Assembly (NCBI GenBank): GCA_033439295.1
Contig: JAVTLE010000004.1
Span: forward strand, 1,178,012 to 1,242,011
Origin: Deuterostichococcus epilithicus
Taxonomy: Eukaryota > Chlorophyta > Trebouxiophyceae > Prasiolales > Stichococcaceae
Direction: 5' to 3'
DNA: 64,000 nt
In this document: in pieces, positions 43,654 to 53,180 of the stretch
How positions within the stretch are numbered: position 1 is the first letter of the stretch
Layout: every line of letters begins with the position of its first letter
The notes under the pieces: model-generated
What the model saw: only the letters and a program-made list of their open reading frames with translations
The model's database searches: none
What the model was told of the DNA's origin: nothing
Program-made: the position numbers and the translations under genes

Positions 43654-44807
43654 CTAGCAGACATCGATGCGTGCAGCAGCAGGCATGGTGGTGGGGTCGG
43701 CGGCCGCCGCAGCCGTCGGAGGGGTAAAGCCCTCTGCCGGCGCCTGGGCGTCCGGCGATGCAGTGGGTGCAGACTCGTCATGCAGGACACTGAAGAATGA
43801 TGGCACTCCCAGGGGGACTGCAACAGGAGGAGGGCGGAAAGCGCGGTGAATCGGCGAGCGCCGCTGGTCGGCGGTGCGCTGTCGGGCGAAGTCCAGCGCG
43901 GCCTTGGCCGCGCGGCGCGCGGTCGCCACCTCCTGCGGCGTGAGCAGCTGCTCCTGGCGACGTGCTAGTCGCAGCTGCGCGGCGGCGCCGCGCTGCTGCG
44001 GCGGCAGGCTGCGGTAGATGCTGACGGGGCAGTCATGCGGCAGCAGCGCTTTGGCGCTGCGCATCGCACGCTCGACAGACCGGTCCGCGAGCCGGATGAC
44101 CGCCAGGCCATCGCGGTGCCCGCTGACGCGCAGCACCGTGATGAGCGGTGCTGCGTCAGCCATGCCGAGGCTCTCGGCGGCAAAGTCTGCCACTGTCGCG
44201 TGCGCCGCATCGCGGCTGCTGCCGGCGGCAAAGTCGAGTCCAGAGATGGCCCAGTCGGGGCTCTGTGGCGCTGGCGCTGGCTGCTGCAGCTGCGAGCTGT
44301 GCGGTGGAGCCGCGGCCGCGGCTGCCGGCCCTGAGGCCGGCGTCGGCGGCGCAGCCCGGCTGATGGCCTGGGTGTGCGGCCCGTCCAGCGCCGCTGTGGG
44401 CTCGAGGCCAGCCGCCTGCGCAACGCCGTAGCTCGCCGCGTGCGCCTCCACGACCTGCACCGTCAAGCTGACGACCTCCGTCACCTGCACCACAATGCGA
44501 ACCCTGTCAGCGTCACTCGCCGCTACCTGAGCGCGCAAGCGAGCCACCTCATTCTCAGCCGTCCTGGCACGCACGAGCAAGCTAGCCAGCTCTGCGTGGG
44601 AGGGTGACTGCGAAGTGGAGAACACGTGCGTGCTAGACTCGGACAGGTTTTGCAATGCGGAGGCATGCCGCTCCGAAGCCTGCTGCAGCCGCTGCTGAGC
44701 CTGGCTGCTGCTGTGGCTCCGTGGGGGGCTGCGATGCAGGCGCGCAGGACAGGGATGACGATGCGTCACTGGCATGAGGGGCAGGGAAGGAAGGCAGGTC
44801 TGCTGCG
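43654..44807 (-). CDS. LINE ORF1 (copy D), 5' end replaced by SINE sequence
   Basis: About 385 codons of ORF1 sequence ending in a TAG, about 50 bp before ORF2. It has a heptad-like helical stretch (ASLLVRARTAENEVARLRAQV), a Pro/Ala-rich middle and an RRM-like segment (LITVLRVSGHRDGLAVIRLADRS, then CPVSIYRSL). No CCHC knuckle is visible. Coiled coil plus RRM is typical of ORF1 RNA chaperones. The open frame continues upstream into SINE sequence (MCIEVDLIPLSQP, from 44844), so the present start is not original. Confidence 0.8.
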
Positions 44808-45112
44808 GTTGTGAAAGTGGAATTAAATCCACTTCTATACACAACCAAGAGATGGTGGAGTGTCACCCGAAGGTGATCGATAGCGATGGGTGATTGCCAA
44901 AGCAATGCGAAAGCAGTGCAGTCATATGTATGACTATGACCCAATTCACTCCTTTTTTTGTCCGCATGAGGAATCGAACTCGAGACCCCATGGGTATTTT
45001 TCCGTTTTCCAACCACTCGGGGGTGGTGGAGCGTGAAAAGTGAAAGAACCTTTGACCGGAAGGTTGGTTGTGAAAGTGGAATTAAATCCACTTATATACA
45101 CAACCAAGAGAC
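44808..45112 (-). mobile_element. Two SINE units joined head to tail
   Basis: A nearly complete unit (44808-45018, lacking its 3' end) is followed without spacer by the 3' third of another (45019-45112). In the SINE sense the junction reads CCACCACCCCC then GAGTGGTTGG. Confidence 0.8.
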
Positions 45113-45680
45113 CGCCCGTCACCCGCCGTCATCCGCCACCTGCCACCCGCCACCTGCCACCCGCCGCAGCCCACCACCTGGCACTCCTCACCATCCACTG
45201 CTCACCGCCACTTGCCGCCGCCACCTGCCACCTGCCTGCCGCCTACCACCTGCCACCTGCCACTTTGTTGGCTTGCCACCCGACACCCACCGCCCGTCAC
45301 CCGTCACCCGCCGCCACCCGCCACTTGTTGCACAAACAGTGTTTCTAAACACTCGCCACCGCCCACGCAGTGTTTTCGAACACTCACGACCACCCATCAC
45401 TCACCACCACTCGTCTCTAGCCGCCACCTGCCGCCGCTCACCACAGTCAGCCGCCACCTCCTGTCACNCCCCACCCGCCACCACATGCCGCACGCCGCCA
45501 CCCGCCGACACTGCCACCTGCTCCTTGCCATCCTCCCACCGCCTTCCTACCCGCCGCCTCGTCACCGTCACCACCGTACCGCCGCATCACCCCGCCGGAA
45601 CCTTCACCCTCACTGTCATCGTCACCATCCACACCACACACGCAAATACGAAGAAAAACATCCAACCGTCGCCGTCACCA
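45113..45680 (+). repeat. CCACCYG / CACCGT minisatellite block
   Basis: Imperfect short repeats rich in CCACCTG and CCACCCG, grading into CACCGT/CACCAT repeats after about 45540. Shares a specific stretch with 32812-33005. An N lies at 45466. Confidence 0.75.
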
Positions 45681-45883
45681 TCACCATCATCATCACCGAG
45701 AGGGAGAGCACATGGAAGAAGACCGGATTCCACTAATAGCACGGACTCATGTAGAGCCAGGCACCCGCGGAACCCGCTGCCATGGAGGCGTCGACCACAG
45801 ATGACCAGGTGCCCGGCGTTGCGCGTTAGCCGATAGCTGGCGGCGTCAGCCGCCTAGATGTCAGCCATTGCTCCACCACCCCC

Positions 45884-46142
45884 AAGTGGTTGGAAAACGG
45901 AAAAATACCCATGAGGTCGCGAGTTCGATTCATGCGGACAAAAAAAGGAGTGAATTGGGTCATAGTCATACATATGACTGCACTGCTTTCGCATTGCTTC
46001 GGCAATCACCCATCGCTATCGATCACCTTCGGGTGACACTCCCCATCATCTCTTGGTTGTGTATATAAGTGGATTTAATTCCACTTTCACGACCAACCTT
46101 CCGGTCAAAGGTTCTTTCACTTTTCACGCTCCACCACCCCCA
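45884..46142 (+). mobile_element. tRNA-derived SINE, complete-looking reference copy
   Basis: Reads in the SINE sense on the plus strand. The 5' end AAGTGGTTGGAAAACGG resembles a tRNA D-arm (A box), and GGTCGCGAGTTCGATTC at about 45915-45931 resembles the T-arm (B box); their spacing fits RNA polymerase III internal promoters. A tRNA-unrelated body of about 200 bp follows, ending CACGCTCCACCACCCCCA. A remnant of another SINE 3' end (GCTCCACCACCCCC) immediately precedes it. Confidence 0.8.
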
Positions 46143-46639
46143 TTGCGAGCGCCAGCCCTCTGTTACCTTGGGCTCGGTTGCTTTCACCAGCATGCAGGAC
46201 GCCTTGCGGCGGAACAGCCCCAGCGAGCCACAGAGCTCGGCGCCTTGTGCGCTACCGGTCTGCATGTCTGCGCGGGGTTTACTGGAATGACCCGCGGGTG
46301 CCGTGGCACATAGAGACTTTGGCTCCACGTCCTATCTAGCGTGCTAGTTTGTCAGCGGATCGTTCCCGCCGCGTGCGCATGGCTTTGCTGCCGCCGCCGC
46401 CGTGTCCCCGCACTTGCAGGACCGTCAGATAGTTCAGCCTCATCGGGACTATTGCCTTTCGCTAGTCTCATAGGACCTGCATTCCCCAGTGGTTTCAGAG
46501 TCCTCCACCGACATTTTTCGAACGACGATTCCTTTGGAGATTCACCCCGCCGCGCCCTCGTTCACACGTGGAATGCCGCATTGTGCCGCATTGCCTTGTT
46601 CTAGAACTTGGCTTTGGTCTGGACGCCCACTGTAAAAAA
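46143..46639 (+). mobile_element. LINE subfamily with a different 3' end and A-rich tail
   Basis: 46180-46320 is a diverged version of the main LINE 3' UTR (CACCAGCATGCAGGACGCC, TGCGCGGGGTTTACTGG). From about 46320 the sequence is unlike the main family and ends CGCCCACTGTAAAAAA. The same 3' end occurs reversed at 51794-51990. Confidence 0.65.
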
Positions 46640-47563
46640 CTTGGACTTGGACTTGGTTACATACTGTGCAGTCAAGTGGCTGACTATAGCACAGGCCCGA
46701 AGGCGGTCGGAATGCGCAACAGCAAGCGACAAGCTGGAAGAACAAACGGAAAGGGCGTCGAGCAGACCAAAACGACATCGGCAACCATGTCCAGTCATAG
46801 AGTCATGTGCCACAGCACCCGCGGGTAAACCCAGTAAACCCCGCGCAGACATACAGGGCCAGTTGCGCGCAAAGCGCCGAGCTCTCTGGCTCGCTTGGAC
46901 TGGAAACGCCGTGAGGCGCCCTGCATGCTGGTGGAACCAAACACAGCAGCCAAGGACTGAAAAACACCTGCTAAGCCTAACCTCCCCCTGCCAAGGCTGC
47001 GGGATGTCTGACTGCGCAACATGCCTAAAGTGCCCCCGGCATCTGAGCTAGCCGCTCCCATCGCAGGATTCCGCGAGCGCTATGGCACACCACTTCGAAA
47101 CCCAAACACAGAGAATGAAATCGCCATCTACCCCCGTGCCGACCCCAAAAGTCCCGACAGCAAGGTGCCCTCTGCCTCGAAAGCATGATGATGATAGGCC
47201 TCATTGAGAGCTCGAGCCCAAGCCCTCTAGCTCCGCGCAGCGATCGGCGCAATGCCGCAGAAACACCCCCAAGCTGGCAGGGTCCTGCTGCATGAACGCC
47301 TCGACTGTGGCGTCGCCCCGGCTGAACAGCTCCACCTGCTGGAGGCGCTGGTCTAGCAGAGCAGAACACCCCCAGAGCATGTGCTCTGCGTCATCAACCT
47401 CGCCGCTGTCGCAGCGCTGACAGCTGCGCTGCTCGCGCGGCAGACCGGCCCACCGCCCTGTCTCCACCCGCAGCCAATGGGAGCCGGTGCGAAACTGCGC
47501 CAGCCGAACGCGGCCGGTCCTGGAGGCCACCGCCTGCAGGTACATAGCTGGTTCGTAGGCACC
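46640..47563 (-). mobile_element. LINE copy, 5'-truncated (minus)
   Basis: Tail CTTGGACTTGG at 46640, 3' UTR, ORF2 C-terminus with the zinc knuckle, truncated at FGAYEPAMYLQAVAS. It is inserted in the A-tail of the preceding LINE subfamily copy. Confidence 0.85.
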
Positions 47564-48336
47564 AAAAACAAACAAACAAACAAACAAAGCTCGGCGCTTT
47601 GCGCGCAACTGGCCCTGTATGTTTGCACGGGGATTACTGGGTTTACCCGCGGGTGCTGTGGCACATAAGTCTATGACTGGACATGGTTGCCGATGTCGTT
47701 TTGATCTGCTCGACGCCCTTTCCGTTTGTTCCCTCAGCATGTCGCTTGCTGTTGCGCATTCCGACCGCCTTCGGGCCTGTGCTATAGTCAGCCACTTGAC
47801 TGCACAGTATGTAACCAAGTCCAAGTCCAAAGCAGACACGCTTCTTGGCAACTTTGAATCTGCCCCAATTGCGTGCCGGGTTGGCCTGGGCCAGAGTGAG
47901 GAGGGCGATGGCCTGGCTGCGCGTCCAGCGGCTCAGCTTGCGCCGCAGCTTGGTCTTGGGTACATACTGTGCAGTCAAGTGGCTGACTATAGCACAGGCC
48001 CGAAGGCGGTCGGAATGCGCAACAGCAAGCGACAAGCTAAGGGAACAAACGGAAAGGGCGTCGAGCAGACCAAAACGACATCTGGACTTGGACTTGGTTA
48101 CGTACTGTGCAGTCAATCGCCGATTCACCGCGCTTTCCGCCCTCTTCCTGTTGCAGTCCCCCTGGGAGTGCCATCATTCTTCAGTGTCCTGCATGACGAG
48201 TCTGCACCCACTGCATCGCCGGACGTCCAGGCGCCGGCAGAGGGCTTTACCCCTCCGACGGCTGCGGCGGCCGCCGACCCCACCACCATGCCTGCTGCTG
48301 CACGCATCGATGTCTGCTAGGGGTGTTGGGGCCGGG
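47564..48336. mobile_element. Mosaic of short LINE pieces
   Basis: In order: an (AAAC)n tract (47564-47588), a plus-strand 3' UTR with tail (to 47829), a minus-strand ORF2 piece (47831-47949), two minus-strand tail pieces (47950-48082; 48083-48117), and the plus-strand C-terminus of ORF1 (48118-48320, ending ARIDVC and a TAG). Confidence 0.7.
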
Positions 48337-49143
48337 CTTGGACTTGGACTTGGTTACATACTGTGCAGTCAAGTGGCTGGCTATAGCACAGGCCCGAAGG
48401 CGGTCGGAATGCGCAACAGCAAGCGACAAGCTGAGGGAACAAACGGAAAGGGCATCGAGCAGACCAAAACGACATCGGCAACCATGTCCAGTCATAGAGT
48501 CATGTGCCACAGCACCCGCGGGTAAACCCAGTAAACCCCGCGCAGACATACAGGACCAGTTGCGCACAAGGCGCCGAGCTCTCTGGCTCGCTGGGACAGG
48601 AAACGCCGTGAGGCGCCCTGCATGCTGGTGGAAACAGGCCAAACACAAAAGCCAAGGACTGAAAAACACCTGCTAAGCCTGACCTCCCGCTGCCAAGGCT
48701 GCGGGATGTCTGACTGCGCAACATGCCTATAGTGCCCCCGGCACCTGAGCTAGCCGCTCCCATCGCAGTATTCCGCGAGCGCTATGGCACACCACTCGAA
48801 CCCCAAACACAGAGAATGAAATCGCCATCTACCCCCGTGCCGACCCCAAAAGTCCCGACAGCAAGGTGCCCTCTGCCTCGAAAGCATGATGATGATAGGC
48901 CTCATTGAGAGCTCGAGCCCAAGCCCTCTAGCTCCGCGCAGCGATCGGCGCAATGCCGCAGAAACACCCCCAAGCTGGCAGGGTCCTGCTGCATGAACGC
49001 CTCGACTGTGGCGTCGCCCCGGCTGAACAGCTCCACCTGCTGGAGGCGCTGGTCTAGCAGAGCAGAACACCCCCAGAGCATGTGCTCTGCGTCATCAACC
49101 TCGCCGCTGTCGCAGCGCTGACAGCTGCGCTGCTCGCGCGGCG
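48337..49143 (-). mobile_element. LINE copy, 5'-truncated (minus)
   Basis: Tail at 48337, 3' UTR, and the ORF2 C-terminal end up to the zinc knuckle region. It is inserted just after the ORF1 stop of the fragment to its left. Confidence 0.85.
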
Positions 49144-51793
49144 GACTGGTGGGACAAGGCCAGACTGGTGGGACAAGGAGCTGGCCGACGGCCGGCGCGC
49201 AGCGCGGCAGGCCATGCGCAGCGATCCGCGTTCGCACGCGGCTCGCGCGGCGCGCGCTGAGTACCAGCGCGCGCTGCGGCGCAAGCTGAGCCGCTGGACG
49301 CGCAGCCAGGCATTAGGCATGTTGCGCAGTCAGACATCCCGTAGCCTTGGCAGGGGGAGGTTAGGCTTAGCAGGTGTTTTTCAGTCCTTGGCTGTTGTGT
49401 TTGGTCTGCTTCCACCAGCATGCAGGGCGCCTCACGGCGTTTCCAGTCCAAGCGAGCCAGAGAGCTCGGCGCTTTGCGCGCAACTGGCCCTGTATGTCTG
49501 CGCGGGGTTTACTGGGTTTACCCGCGGGTGCTGTGGCACATGACTCTATGACTGGACATGGTTGCCGATGTCGTTTTGGTCTGCTCAACGCCCTTTCCGT
49601 TTGTTCCCTCAGCATGTCGCTTGCTGTTGCGCATTCCGACCGCCTTCGGGCCTGTGCTATAGTCAGCCACTTGACTGCACAGTATGTAACCAAGACCAAG
49701 ACCAAGCTTGTCGCTTGCTGTTGCGCATTCCGACCGCCTTCGGGCCTGTGCTATAGTCAGCCACTTGACTGCACAGTATGTAACCAAGTCCAAGTCCAAG
49801 CCTACACGCATCGGGGTGCATGGGGACTTCTTGCGGGCGGTGCAGGCTTTGTAGGCGGAGGTGCTCATGGGGGTGCAGTTTGCTGACGGCATGTCTGCCA
49901 CATTCGATTCCCTGCTAGGTGTGAAACAGGGCTGCCCACTTATGTCGTTTTGGTCTGCTCGATGCCCTTTCCGTTTGTTCCCTCAGCATGTCGCTTGATG
50001 TTGCGCATTCCGACCGCCTTCGGGCCTGTGCTATAGTCAGCCACTTGACTGCACAGTATGTAACCAAGTCCAAGTCCAAGTCCAAGTCCAACCCTGTTTG
50101 GCATCTTCATGGATGACTTCCAGGCTGAGCTCGAAGCCGGCTCCGCCGGCTTCGCCCTTCCCACACTGTCCGGCGTGCAGACGCCGGCGCTCTTCTACGC
50201 GGACGACCTGGCACTGGTGTCCACCACCGTCGCCGGCCTGCAGGCGCAGCTGGACCTCTTGCAGGCATACAGCAAACGCTGGCGGCTCACCGTCAACGTT
50301 AAGAAGACGAAGGTGGTGGTTTACACCACCGCGCGCGGCGCGGTGGCGGCGCCACAGCTCACCTACATGTCCGCCCCCATCGAGGTGCTTGACACGTTCA
50401 GGTACCCGGGGGTTGACCTGCGCGAGCAGCGCAGCTGTCAGCGCTGCGACAGCGGCGAGGTTGATGACGCAGAGCACATGCTCTGGGGGTGTTCTGCTCT
50501 GCTAGACCAGCGCCTCCAGCACGTGGAGCTGTTCAGCCGGGGCGACGCCACAGTCGAGGCGTTCATGCAGCAGGACCCTGCCAGCTTGGGGGTGTTTCTG
50601 CAGCATTGCGCCGATCGCTGCGCAGAGCTAGTGGGCTGGGGCTCGAGCTCTCAATGAGGCCTATCATCATTATGCTTTCGAGGCAGAGGGCACCTTGCTG
50701 TCGGGACCTTCGGGGCCAGCATGGGGGTAGATGGCAATTTCATTCTCTGTGTTTGGGTTTCGGAGTGGTGTGCCATAGCGCTCGCGGAATCCTGCGATGG
50801 GAGCGGCTAGCTCAGATGCCGGGGGCACTTTAGGCATGTTGCGCAGTCAGACATCCCGTAGCCTTGGCAGCGGGAGGTCAGGCTTAGCAGGTGTTTTTCA
50901 GTCCTTGGCTTTTGTGTTTGGCCTGTTTCCACCAGCATGCAGGGCGCCTCACGGCGTTTCCAGTCCAAGCGAGCCAGAGAGCTCGGCGCTTTGCGCGCAA
51001 CTGGCCCTGTATGTCTGCACGGGGTTTACTGGGTTTACCCGCGGGTGCTGTGGCACATGACTCTATGACTGGACATGGTTGCCGATGTCGTTTTAGTCTG
51101 CTCGACGCCCTTTCCGTTTGTTCCCTCAGCATGTCGCTTGCTGTTGCGCATTCCGACCGCCTTCGGGCCTGTGCTATAGTCAGCCACTTGACTGCACAGT
51201 ATGTAACCAAGTCCCAAGTCCAAGAAGCCATTTGCTTCGAGCGCAGCGGACCGGGCGGCGTCCGCCCGACGCGCCGCGCTCGCACTGCATAATCGCTGTC
51301 GTGATCTCGGGCTTGGACTTGGACTTGGTTACATGGCTGCATGATCCTGCACTGCTCATGCATCTTTTTGACGCACTTGTGCGCCCGGTGATGCTGTACG
51401 GTGTGGAGACTTGGGGGCCTGGGGCGCTGTGTGGCAAGGCCAGCGGCATGGAGGCTTGTGAGAAAGTGCAGAGGAGCTTTTTGCGGGCTCTTCTTGGCGT
51501 GCGTGCAGGCACGCCCAAGGCGGCGCTACTCGGCGAGGCGGGCCGCTTTGAGGCGGCACACACAGCAGTGACGCTGATCTGCCGCTTCTGGAACCGGATG
51601 GTGGACATGCCCGACGCGCGGCTGACCAAGCAAGCCTTCCTCGGGAACGCTTTCGAGGCTTTCGGGGCCGGCATGGGGGTAGATGGCAATTTCATTCTCT
51701 GTGTTTGGGTTTCGGAGTGGTGTGCCATAGCGCTCGCGGAATCCTGCGATGGGAGCGGCTAGCTCAGGTGCCAGGGGCACTTTAGGCATGTTG
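49144..51793 (+). mobile_element. LINE copy E (plus), repeatedly interrupted by its own family
   Basis: ORF2 pieces in collinear order lie at 49144-49310, 49801-49940 (GVHGDFLRAVQAL to GVKQGCPL), 50094-50420 (TLFGIFMDD, FYADDLALV to FRYPGVDL), 51225-51312 (KPFASSAADRAAS) and 51337-51652 (HDPALLMHLFDAL onward). Between them lie LINE 3' ends: 49311-49800, 49941-50093, 50421-51224 and a 24 bp minus-strand tail at 51313-51336. Most end in TCCAAG repeats. The ORF2 pieces are consistent with one original copy. Confidence 0.75.
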
Positions 51794-51990
51794 CTTTGTT
51801 TGTTTGTTTGTTTGTTACAGTGGGCGTCCAGACCAAAGCCAAGTCCTAGAACAAGGCAATGCGGCACAATGCGGCATCCCACGTGTGAACGAGGGCGCGG
51901 CGCGTTGAATCTCCAAAGGAATCGTCGTTCGAAAAATGTCGGTGGAGGACTCTGAAACCACTGGGGAATGCAGGTCCTATGAGACTAGCG
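51794..51990 (-). mobile_element. 3' end of the A-tailed LINE subfamily
   Basis: (TTTG)n at 51794-51815, then ACAGTGGGCGTCCAGACC and about 170 bp matching 46455-46635 in reverse. In element sense the tail is (AAAC)n. Confidence 0.8.
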
Positions 51991-52395
51991 AGGCATGTTG
52001 CGCAGTCAGACATCCAGTAGCCTTGGCAGCGGGAGGTCAGGCTTAGCAGGTGTTTTTCAGTCCTTGGCTTTTGTGTTTGGTCTGCTTCCACCAGCATGCA
52101 GGGCGCCTCACGGCGTTTCCGGTCCCAGCGAGCCAGAGAGCTCGGCGCCTTGTGCGCAACTGGTCCTGTATGTCTGCGCGGGGTTTACTGGGTTTACCCG
52201 CGAGTGCTGTGGCACATGACTCTATGACTGGACATGGTTGCCGATGTCGTTTTGGTCTGCTCGACGCCCTTTCCGTTTGTTATCTCAGCTTGTCGCTTGC
52301 TGTTGCGCATTCCGACCGCCTTCGGGCCTGCGCTATGAGTCAGCCACTTGACTGCACAGTATGTAAACAAGACCAAGACCAAGACCAAGTTCAGA
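51991..52395 (+). mobile_element. LINE 3' UTR copy with variant tail
   Basis: 3' UTR from the GGCATGTTGCGCAGTCAG block to a tail made of AAGACC units instead of AAGTCC. The same variant tail is seen at about 49690-49707. Confidence 0.85.
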
Positions 52396-52495
52396 TCCGG
52401 TGAATAACCCCTTGCGTGATAACAGCGCCAGGATAAGATTGATGTACGGCGGGACACTTAAACACAAGCTCAGCGAATCCCCATGCAGCTTCAGG

Positions 52496-52530
52496 TCAGT
52501 ATGTAACCAAGTCCAAGTCCAAGTCCACGG
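52496..52530 (+). mobile_element. Minimal LINE tail fragment
   Basis: Only CAGTATGTAACCAAG plus three TCCAAG-type units remain. A similar minus-strand fragment lies at 53125-53180. Confidence 0.75.
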
Positions 52531-52914
52531 TCCTGTACCACCCTCTGTGCTGGGGCATTGCAGACACATGATCAGCGCATGGTTGCACGCCAAGCGCGCG
52601 TCGGCGCAGTGCCAGTGTTAGCAGTGTCAGCTTGCAAGGGGGTGGACATGGGCATTGGCACGCATGATGTAGCTGTCTCATCAATGATCGAGGGCAGCAC
52701 TCCTAGGCAACACTCGAGCAGCCGCCGCTGCCAGCTGCACAGGCAATTAGAGTGGCACCTGCGCCGGCTGCGCCGCGTTAAGCATGACTGCAGAAGAAGG
52801 ACGCCAACTCGCTGAACATGGCCTCATCCTCGCCGGCCAGCGGCACCTCGCCGGAGCCGAGCGGATCGCCAACCAGCGGCGGCGGCGGCGGCTGGACCAG
52901 CTGCGGTGCCGGCA

Positions 52915-52915
<1 letters not shown>

Positions 52916-52994
<79 letters not shown>
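52916..52994. repeat. (CTG)26 / (CAG)26 microsatellite
   Basis: About 26 uninterrupted CTG units, the longest pure triplet run in the window. Frames through it give poly-Gln (minus) or poly-Leu/poly-Cys (plus). A gene on the minus strand with LVQPPPPPLVGDPLG and a Q run is possible but unsupported. Confidence 0.9.
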
Positions 52995-53124
52995 ATTAGT
53001 GATCGATTTGTACTGCAGGATTTCTTAACCATCTGGAAGGGAGAGCGTAAGCATTGAACTAGCAGCTGATCTGTAGAGTCTAGTCTAGAGTCTAGAGAGA
53101 GTCAGTGTAGACGCCGCAGAAGAG

Positions 53125-53180
53125 TTGGACTTGGACTTGGTTACATACTGTGCAGTCAAGTGGCTGACTATAGCACAGGC
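53125..53180 (-). mobile_element. LINE 3' tail fragment, right edge of cluster
   Basis: TTGGACTTGGACTTGGTTAC through the AGTCAAGTGGCTGACTATAG block, about 55 bp. No LINE sequence is seen to its right. Confidence 0.85.

Larger units (their letters stand above)
39741..44807 (-). mobile_element. LINE copy D (minus), best copy with ORF1 and ORF2
   Basis: Tail at 39741, 3' UTR to about 40310, ORF2 to 43602, ORF1 from about 43654 to 44807. Only the far 5' end is missing, replaced by a SINE. Two defects are visible: a deletion near 40330 removes the C-terminal ORF2 segment (VLQRRHFE to AELVGWG of copy B), and a 250 bp LINE 3' end is inserted at 42718-42971. Confidence 0.85.

Noticed and set aside
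45113-45680. CRISPR-like array
   Set aside because: Repeat units are short, imperfect and not separated by unique spacers of constant length, and the window is eukaryotic. It is a minisatellite.
45884-45940. A functional tRNA gene
   Set aside because: A-box and B-box-like parts are present, but there is no paired acceptor stem and the segment continues into the SINE body, which recurs elsewhere.
47201-47851. 216-codon frame joining tail sequence to the ORF2 C-terminus
   Set aside because: It runs through an (AAAC)n tract and two separate insertions, so it is a chance fusion.
33006-52395. LTR retrotransposon or virus-like origin of the repeats
   Set aside because: No long terminal repeats, integrase, protease or capsid motifs are seen. 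Endonuclease plus reverse transcriptase with 5' truncation and simple-repeat tails is a LINE.
52778-53057. Poly-Gln, poly-Leu and poly-Cys frames
   Set aside because: All come from the CTG tract. No splice partner or conserved motif supports a gene.
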